Below are positions 5,686 through 11,700 of a DNA stretch of 11,700 bases, piece by piece. Position numbers and translations under genes: made by a program. The notes under the pieces are model-generated. The model was not told where the DNA came from. It did no database searches and saw only the letters and a list, made by a program, of their open reading frames with translations. Source of the stretch: Ochromonadaceae sp. CCMP2298 (taxonomy: Eukaryota; Sar; Synurophyceae; Ochromonadales; Ochromonadaceae); contig MU634514.1 in assembly GCA_026770595.1 (NCBI GenBank), positions 1 through 11,700 on the forward strand. Direction: 5' to 3'. Every line of letters starts with the position of its first letter. Positions within the stretch are counted from its first letter, which is position 1.

Positions 5686-8600
5686 ATGGCGGCAACGGGT
5701 CCCTACGCCCCGGGCCTGGGCCGCTACTGCTTGGCTATGCCCGGGATGCCGAGCTGGCTGCTTATGCGGCTGACGCTGCTCTGGGCGCTTCTATGTATCA
5801 CAGGTATGCGATCTGGATTCTCGTCCACCCTGTCCCTGCCCCTGCATTGACCCCAGGTCCCTAACTGCCCCTCTCCCGCCACCCCTACCCCTACCCTGCA
5901 CCAGCCCGAGCGCAGACACTGACCCTCCAGACGCTAGTGGAGCCTAGCGGCTGCCGAGGAGGGGAGCTTTGTGACACGCAGCCGCAGGTGGTGGTGATCA
6001 ATACGGAGACTCAGCAGATCGACTTCTTCTTCTCGGGAGACGTGTACGCGCAGGTGGACTCCAGCCCCTCGGGCTACGAGCAGCTCTACGTGGGGCAGGA
6101 GTGCGACCTGGACAGCTGCGGACAGCAGGTCTCGGGCAGCCTGGCGCAGGCCTCCTTCGTGAACGGCATCGCCACCTTCTCGGTACGCACCTACAGCACC
6201 CCTCCCTACTGCTTGCCACTGGCCCCTGCCCTGTCCCTGCACAGCCTTGTCTCTCACCCTGACCTTGAACTTTTCCTCTTACTCGTCCTCATCCTTGCCC
6301 GTGTCCCCCTCCTTCTTGTATCTCTGACTCCGCACTCTGTCCCGCCGCTTGCTTACCACTACCACCTCTACCACCCATGTCACCCCCCTGCCCCCCTGTC
6401 TGCAGGACCTGCACTTCACTGGTGCGGGCGCCTACGTGCTGAAGTTCGTAGGCCGCTCCGCACTGGGAAACCCCTTCGCCTCCGCGCTGACGGAAGAGGT
6501 GCTGGTGGAGGTGGGGGAGGCCTACCGCCTGGCGCTGCAGACCTTCGTGGGCACGGCGCTGGGGGGGCTGCCCTTCTCCGCCAACCCCGTGGTGGCAGTG
6601 GTGGACAGGGGCGGCAACGTGCTGCCCTCGCACAGCACTGGCAGCGTGCAGGCGAGGGTCACCGCCAGCCCTGATGACACAGCGCTGTCTCTGCAGCTGC
6701 AGCCACTGTCCTCCACTACGGTGCCCATCACGGGGGGCGTGGCAGGCTTCCTGGGCCTGTGGCTGAACGTGTCCGGGCACGGGTACCAGATAACCTTCTC
6801 CACCAACGAGGTGCGCCCACAGACACAGACGTAGACACAGATATAGACACAGATGCAGATGTAGATACAGATAACCTTCCTCTCTCTGTGTCTGCGCTCC
6901 GACCCTTGGTCTCTGTTACCTTAACCCCTGCTCTCTCTCCCCCTCCCTCCCTCCATCGCTGCCTACCTCTCTGTCCCTCCCACTCCCTTCCCTTCTATCT
7001 CCCGCCCCCCGTCTCTCCCTCCCCCCGTCTTTCCCTTTCCGTATCTCTCCCTTCTCTCACTTCCTCAGTCGCTGGCGTCCTCGGTGCTGGTCTCCGACAC
7101 CTTCGACGTGGTCACCGGCCAGCCCGCCAAGCTCGCCCTGCAGCCAGGCTTCGAGCCTGCCTTCACCCCCAAGCGCGCAGGAGAGTTCTTCGCAGTGCCG
7201 CCACGGGTGCGCCTGCTGGACGCTGGGGGCAACTTCGTGCACTGGGACAACAGCTCCGCCCTGCGCGTGAGGATACAGCACGACCCCTCCGGCCGCGCAT
7301 CCGTGGGTCCCGCCTCCTCCACCTGGGCCGTGGCTAGGCAGGGCGTGGTGACCTTCAGCGCACTGTGGCTGGACACCTCCGGGCAAAACTTCACCCTGCG
7401 CTTCAGCCTATTCAACTACTCCGCTCTTGGCAAGGGCTTTTTCCCCACAAACGTCAGCCTGGTGAGCGAGAGGTTCAGTGTGCTGACGGGTCCGCCGCGC
7501 AGGCTGGTGCTGGTGAGGGAGGCGGCCGATGCCTGGGCGGGCAACCAGGCCTTCGGGGTGCAGCCCATTCTGCAGCTGCAGGACTTCGGGGGCAACGTGC
7601 TGAGCGACTTCACCTCCACAGTAAAGGCCACCCTGCTGCCTAGTCTGGCTGTGGGGCTGGGCAACGACCGCAGGGTCAACACCACCCTGGCCCCGCAGTC
7701 CGCCCCCTACGCTGTGCAACTGGCGCTGGACAACGGCATATACGGTGCGGGCGAGGTGGTGGACGTGTGGGTGCTGTTCAGTATGTACGTGTGGGTGCGC
7801 GACGCGGACAGCGAGGGTCTGTCCAACTACACCACTGGGACGCCTGTGCTGCGGCTCAACGTGACCAACGCAGACCCCGCCGCCCCACCCCCTCTGGCGG
7901 TGCTGGTGGGCTCCTCGCAGCAGACGCGCCGCCTGGTCTTCCGCTACGTGGTGCAGGAGGGGGATAGGGGGGGGGTGGGGGGGGGGCTGCTGGACTGGGG
8001 GGCTGGGGCATTGGAGCTGAACGGCACGGAGATCGTGGACGGGAACCGCCACCCAGTGAACACCTCCCTGCCCCCCCACAGCCACAGCGTCTCCCTCGAC
8101 ACCGCTAAGCCCACTGTGACTTCTCTGGCCTGCAACACCTCTGCGGGGGAGTACGGTGCGGGGCAGGTGTTCGAGTTCTACGCCACATTCGACCAGCCCG
8201 TGTCTGTCTTAGGCCTGCCCTTCCTGGCATTCGCCAACGGCACGGACGACGTTACTCGCGCCTATTACTCGCACAGTCTGAACGGCGACACGGTGCTGGC
8301 CTTCCTGCTGCAGGTGGGGGGGCAGTTCCCTACTAGTGGGGTGGACCTGACGCTGGTGGGGGGAGCGGTGCAGTTCGCCAATCTGACCAATAACGCCACT
8401 TTGGTGCAGTGGGTCAACGCCTCCTCCCCCTCCTTCAACGCCTCCCTCTCCTTGACCAACGAGTCCCACTACCAGTACGACTACCGGTACTCCTCGCTGC
8501 TGGGGGGCAGCATCAGACGACGCTCCTCTAAGCCCAGCACGCACGCGGACCTGAACCTGACCCTACTGCAGGGCCCCTTCAACGCGGCACTGGGGGTAGT

Positions 8601-11600
8601 CATCGACACCTCCCCCCCTCAGCTGGACGCCTCGTACGGCCTGCAGACGGAGCACGTGAGCGGCCTGTTCTACCCCGGTGAGGAGGTGCTGCTGACTGTG
8701 AGGTTCGACAAGCAGGTGCAGCTGACGGGAGTGGGGCCGCATCTGCTATTGGACGCAGGCCCGCACGGGGCTGTGCAGCGCGCGGCGCACGGTCAGCTGA
8801 CGCAGCAGGACTACGCAGGGCGGGCCTTCGTGTCTCGCCTGCTGCCCGACAACCTCACAGTCGAGTTCCTGTACGTGGTGGAGCAGTACACAAACACCTC
8901 TGCGCTGGACGTGGCAGTGGGGGGGATGTCCCTAGTGGTGCCGGACTCTGCCTCTCTGCGCAGACAGTCCACGCACCCCTGCACCGCCGCCAACCTGAGC
9001 ACCACTGTGCTGGAAAACTCCGTGCAGGCCCTGCGCTCCTTCCAGGTGGGTGTGACCGGCTATGCCCCCACCGTGCTGTCTGTGTCTCTGCTGGAGACCT
9101 TCCCCGGCACTGCCACCGTGCTGTACCCGGACGACTGGGCGCTGGTGCAGGTGAACTTTAGCGCAGCAGTGGTGGCTCCCTGCAGCCCCGTGCTGGTGAT
9201 GGCCCACCGCTTCTTCCGAGAGGCAGTGTACGTGGGGGGCAGCGGCAGCAACGCGCTCACCTTCCGCTACACCGTGCAGGTGGGGGACAAGGCGGACACC
9301 CTGCAGTACAGAAGCGCGCCCTACGCCCTGTGCGGCCAGAGCGGCTGCCCCGTCCGGTCCTCCTGCGCACTGCTGGCCGACGCCACCACCCCCTCTCTGG
9401 CTGTCTCGCTCAAGCTACCGCGCACGGGTGCGGGCACTGACCCCAACAGCGGGGAGAGCCTGGGGTCACAGAGGGTGTCCCCCTTCCCAGAGGGCCGCAA
9501 CACCTCCGTGCTCTCCGTGGAGGCCCTGAGCCCAGCAGGGGAGTACGGGGCAGGCAGCGTGCTGAGCTTCGCAGTGGTGTTCTCGGACAGAGTGCTGCTG
9601 GGGAACACATCTGCTGAGGCCCTGCCCCGCCTGCGCCTGAGCACTGGTGCCTACGCGTCCTACTCTGGGGGCAACCACGGCACCACCCTGACCTTCGCCT
9701 ACCTCAGCAGCGGCACAGACCTGCTCACTGCTAGCTTTCTGGGCGCAGAGGCCGCAGCTGACGACTCGTCGGTGCTGGAGTGCCTAGAGGGCAGCGGCTG
9801 CAGTGTTTTGAATCAGGCAGGCCAGGTGGTGAGTCTGAACACTTCCCAGACCTCCTTCCCCCCCTCTGGCATTACCCTGGACCCCGCCACCCCCTTCATC
9901 ACGGACGTGTACACGGACAAGTCCACGTCCCTCTACGAGCAGGGGGGGTACTCGGTGGGCGAGCAGGTGCTCATCTTCGTCAACTTCTCCAAGCCCGTGC
10001 TGGTGACCGGCTTCGACCCCCGCCTGCCCATGGACGTGACGCACCCTGACAGGTACGCGCTCTACAGCAGCGCCGATAGCTCTGGCACAGCGCTGGCTTT
10101 CCTCTACACAGTGGCGGAGGGGGACGTGGCAGCAGACCTGCAGTACCGTGCCGGATCTCTGGACCTGTACGGGGGCTACAGCGTGCTCTACCGGCTGTCC
10201 GATGTGCCCATCACCCTCGCAGACGTGGTGCTGCCCACGCCCTCGCCCCTGGCCCGCAACGGACAGGTCGTGAGTGTGAACACGCTCGCAGTGCCCGTCG
10301 TGCTCAACGTGACCTCCCTGCCCATCAACAGCAGCGCCACCGAGTCCTTCCCCACGGGCAGCTACACGCTCTACTGCGGGGACAGCGTGCTGCTGCGGGT
10401 GGACCTGGACAGAGAGGTGGTGGCGGAGGGGCGCTCGCTGCTCTTGTTGAACCTGGGGGACCGCTACAGGCATGCGCACTTTGTGGGCTATTTCCCAGGT
10501 GAGCTGGACCTGGAGGCATCCACCGCCGCGCAGGCCTCCAACTACACAGCGCGAGTGAATAAGACCGCCTCTGCGCCCAGCAGGCACCTGTACTACCGCT
10601 ACGAGGTGCAGCTGGGGGACTTCAGCGAGGACCTGGACTACACTGATGTGTCCGCACTGCTGCCAGGCACCACCGTCAACAACGACCCTGGCTCCATCCG
10701 CAGCGCCGCCTCCGCCTCCACCGTGGATGCAGACCTGCAGCTGCCCGTGCCCGGACATCCTGGGTCGCTGAGCGGTGACTGGGCGGTGCTGCGTGTGGAC
10801 GGACGGCCCCCCTACCTCAGCAGCCTGACTTTCCTCTCGCCACCTGGCACCTACAGCACCAACTCCACGCTGCAGCTGGCGCTCACCTTCTCCGCACCCG
10901 TGGTGGTGCTGGGCGGCGTGCCCTCGCTGAAGCTGGAGACGGGTCTGGTGGACCAGCACGCAGTGTACGCATCCGGCAGCGGCACCTCCCAGCTGATATT
11001 CGAGTACACGCCGGAGCCCGGGGACGTCTCAACGGACCTGGATTACCACGCAGAGAGGGCCGCCTTCCGGTCCGCCAACAGCTCCTTCCACCTCAACGGC
11101 GCACGCGTACTGCAGGCCTCTGCGCGCCCCACCCTGGACGCGCTGGTGTGGCTCAACCCACCCGCGGGCGCGCTTGTGGCCGAGCGCGTGGAGTCCGTGG
11201 AGGTGGGCAGGCAGACTGGCACGGAGGTGGAGAGGGCGGAGGCGGGGGAGGTGCGCTTCGAGTCCCTGCACGTGGACAGGCGCGGGCCAGACTACCAGCT
11301 GCGCTTCTCAAGCGTGCCTGACGGCCAGTCTCTGGATGCATCCACGGTGCTGACCGCCACGCAGCAGCCCTTGGACGTGTCCTTTAGCAGCGAGAGACAG
11401 CTGCGCCCCTCTCTGGCTCTGTCCGGACACAGCGTGGGTGCGAGCGTGGCCATCGACGGGGACCTGCTGGTGCTGGCCTGCCCCATGTGCAACTCCTCCG
11501 TCACTCCCGTGCAGGCCATCGTCTCCTCTGCGGGGGAGGGCTTCATCCAGAGAGAGGTGCAGACGCTGCAGACGCACGTGGAGCGCCAGCCCGCCAAGCA

Positions 11601-11700
11601 GTCCTTCCACACCACCGCTGACGTGGGCGCCACTGTGGGGGGCGGGTTCAAGATCTCGCAGGGTGGGAGCGGCCCCTCCTCCATCATACCCGCCAACGCC
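5686..11700 (+). CDS. Giant secreted/surface mosaic protein with Ig-like repeats; 3' partial
   Basis: Exons 5686-5803, 5905-6182, 6406-6810 and 7069-11700 give 1,811 codons without a stop; the gene runs off the window. Start: an in-frame stop at 5653 bounds it; ATGs at 5686, 5737 and 5746 are in frame, and 5737 or 5746 gives the more classical signal peptide (PSWLLMRLTLLWALLCIT, cleavage probably after ARA). Numbering from 5686: about 90-480 hold three filamin/invasin-like modules with VxxxDxGGNxV and GxATFSxLxxxxxGxxxxLxF signatures. About 482-1622 hold eight Ig-like modules starting near 482, 615, 783, 934, 1080, 1209, 1343 and 1514. Their consensus is Y..G..V...V.FS.PV.V.G.P.L.L, then A.Y.SGSGT..L.F.YTV..GD...DL.Y, as in bacterial adhesins and protist surface proteins. 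About 1720-1755 resemble an FG-GAP repeat (GASVAIDGDLLVLACP). From 1763 an EVQ...GGF...G module begins. Roughly thirty N-glycosylation sequons support an extracellular location. Third codon positions are almost all G or C, more than in the PH gene. Adhesion or cell covering is inferred; ligand unknown. Confidence 0.85.
5804..5904 (+). other. Intron 1 of the surface-protein gene
   Basis: 101 bp, phase 1, GTATGC...CACCAG. It follows the signal-peptide hydrophobic core directly. Retention would end the protein after about 18 extra codons at a TGA. Acceptors at 5915 and 5930 are also AG but give the wrong phase; 5904 is the one that joins the frames. Confidence 0.8.
6183..6405 (+). other. Intron 2 of the surface-protein gene
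   Basis: 223 bp, phase 0, GTACGC...CTGTCTGCAG, strongly C/T-rich. It has no in-frame stop, but 223 is not a multiple of three, so retention shifts the frame and terminates near 6674. Splicing joins NGIATFS to DLHFTGAGAYVLKF, restoring the module signature seen in the two later copies. Confidence 0.85.
6811..7068 (+). other. Intron 3 of the surface-protein gene, with a hexanucleotide repeat
   Basis: 258 bp, phase 0, GTGCGC...CTTCCTCAG. Shortly after the donor, from about 6818 to 6872, it holds an imperfect six-base repeat (ACAGAC, GTAGAC, ACAGAT, GTAGAT). The remainder to the acceptor is an almost pure C/T tract. The in-frame TAG at 6832-6834 would truncate the protein if the intron were retained. 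Confidence 0.85.
7967..7986 (+). repeat. Coding poly-G tract G9-T-G10
   Basis: Nine Gs (7967-7975), one T, then ten Gs (7977-7986) inside exon 4. In frame it encodes GGVGGG just after VQEGD in the first Ig-like module, where sister modules have a short linker to DL.Y. A gain or loss of one base would shift the frame of the rest of the protein. It is also a likely site of sequencing error, but the frame stays open on both sides as given. Confidence 0.8.

Noticed and set aside
5448-5864. 138-codon plus-strand frame spanning the start of the surface gene
   Set aside because: It does not begin at an ATG, is in a different frame from the signal peptide and runs into intron 1. No domain is recognisable.
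5937-6674. 245-codon plus-strand frame
   Set aside because: Its first part is exon 2 of the surface gene. It then reads through intron 2 and continues in the wrong frame of exon 3.
9784-10959. 391-codon minus-strand frame, Gly/Val/His/Gln-rich
   Set aside because: Antisense to exon 4. Extreme GC content removes stop codons from other frames; the plus strand has clear repeated domain signatures.
1-11700. tRNA, rRNA, CRISPR array or prokaryotic operon signals
   Set aside because: I looked for cloverleaf-like and regularly spaced direct repeats and saw none. The introns and the CCT subunit show the DNA is eukaryotic nuclear.

Overview
The window is nuclear DNA of a eukaryote. It opens with the last codons of a cytosolic chaperonin subunit (CCT gamma/CCT3), and the protein genes are interrupted by GT-AG introns whose removal restores the reading frame. 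The coding DNA is GC-rich, the introns are short (72 to 258 bp), and the spacers hold minisatellites. The large surface protein uses repeat modules of a style common in algae and other protists. A free-living unicellular eukaryote, probably an alga or related protist, is the best fit. I cannot name the lineage from the sequence alone.

Layout. (1) 1-63, plus strand: the C-terminus of CCT3. (2) 64-2260: no convincing complete gene. It holds a decayed fragment resembling an internal part of CCT3 (about 271-402), a short exon-like segment with good splice signals (976-1072), a G-rich minisatellite (1687-1840) and a pyrimidine-rich duplicated tract (2003-2185). (3) 2262-4403, minus strand: a two-exon gene for a 689-residue protein with a hydrophobic N-terminus, a PH domain, about 265 residues of (Ala-Xaa)n repeat and a C-terminal region that looks internally duplicated. 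(4) 4404-5685: the intergenic space between two divergent genes. It contains a cytosine-rich degenerate minisatellite and an AT-rich inverted repeat of about 312 bp with arms of about 120 bp, best read as a foldback or MITE-like element. (5) 5686 to the right edge, plus strand: the first 1,811 codons of a very large secreted or surface protein with four exons. It has a signal peptide, three filamin/invasin-like modules, eight bacterial-style Ig-like modules, an FG-GAP-like segment and the start of another module class. The gene runs off the window.

How the parts relate. I see no operon-like or pathway link between the genes. CCT3 is housekeeping. The PH protein is probably a membrane-associated scaffold of unknown role. 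The giant protein is probably an adhesion or cell-covering molecule. The PH and giant genes diverge from one intergenic region that contains the foldback element, so that element lies where it could affect expression of both. No biochemical system is demonstrated. The parts most worth follow-up are the hairpin element, the (Ala-Xaa)n PH protein, the mosaic surface protein and the CCT3 relic.
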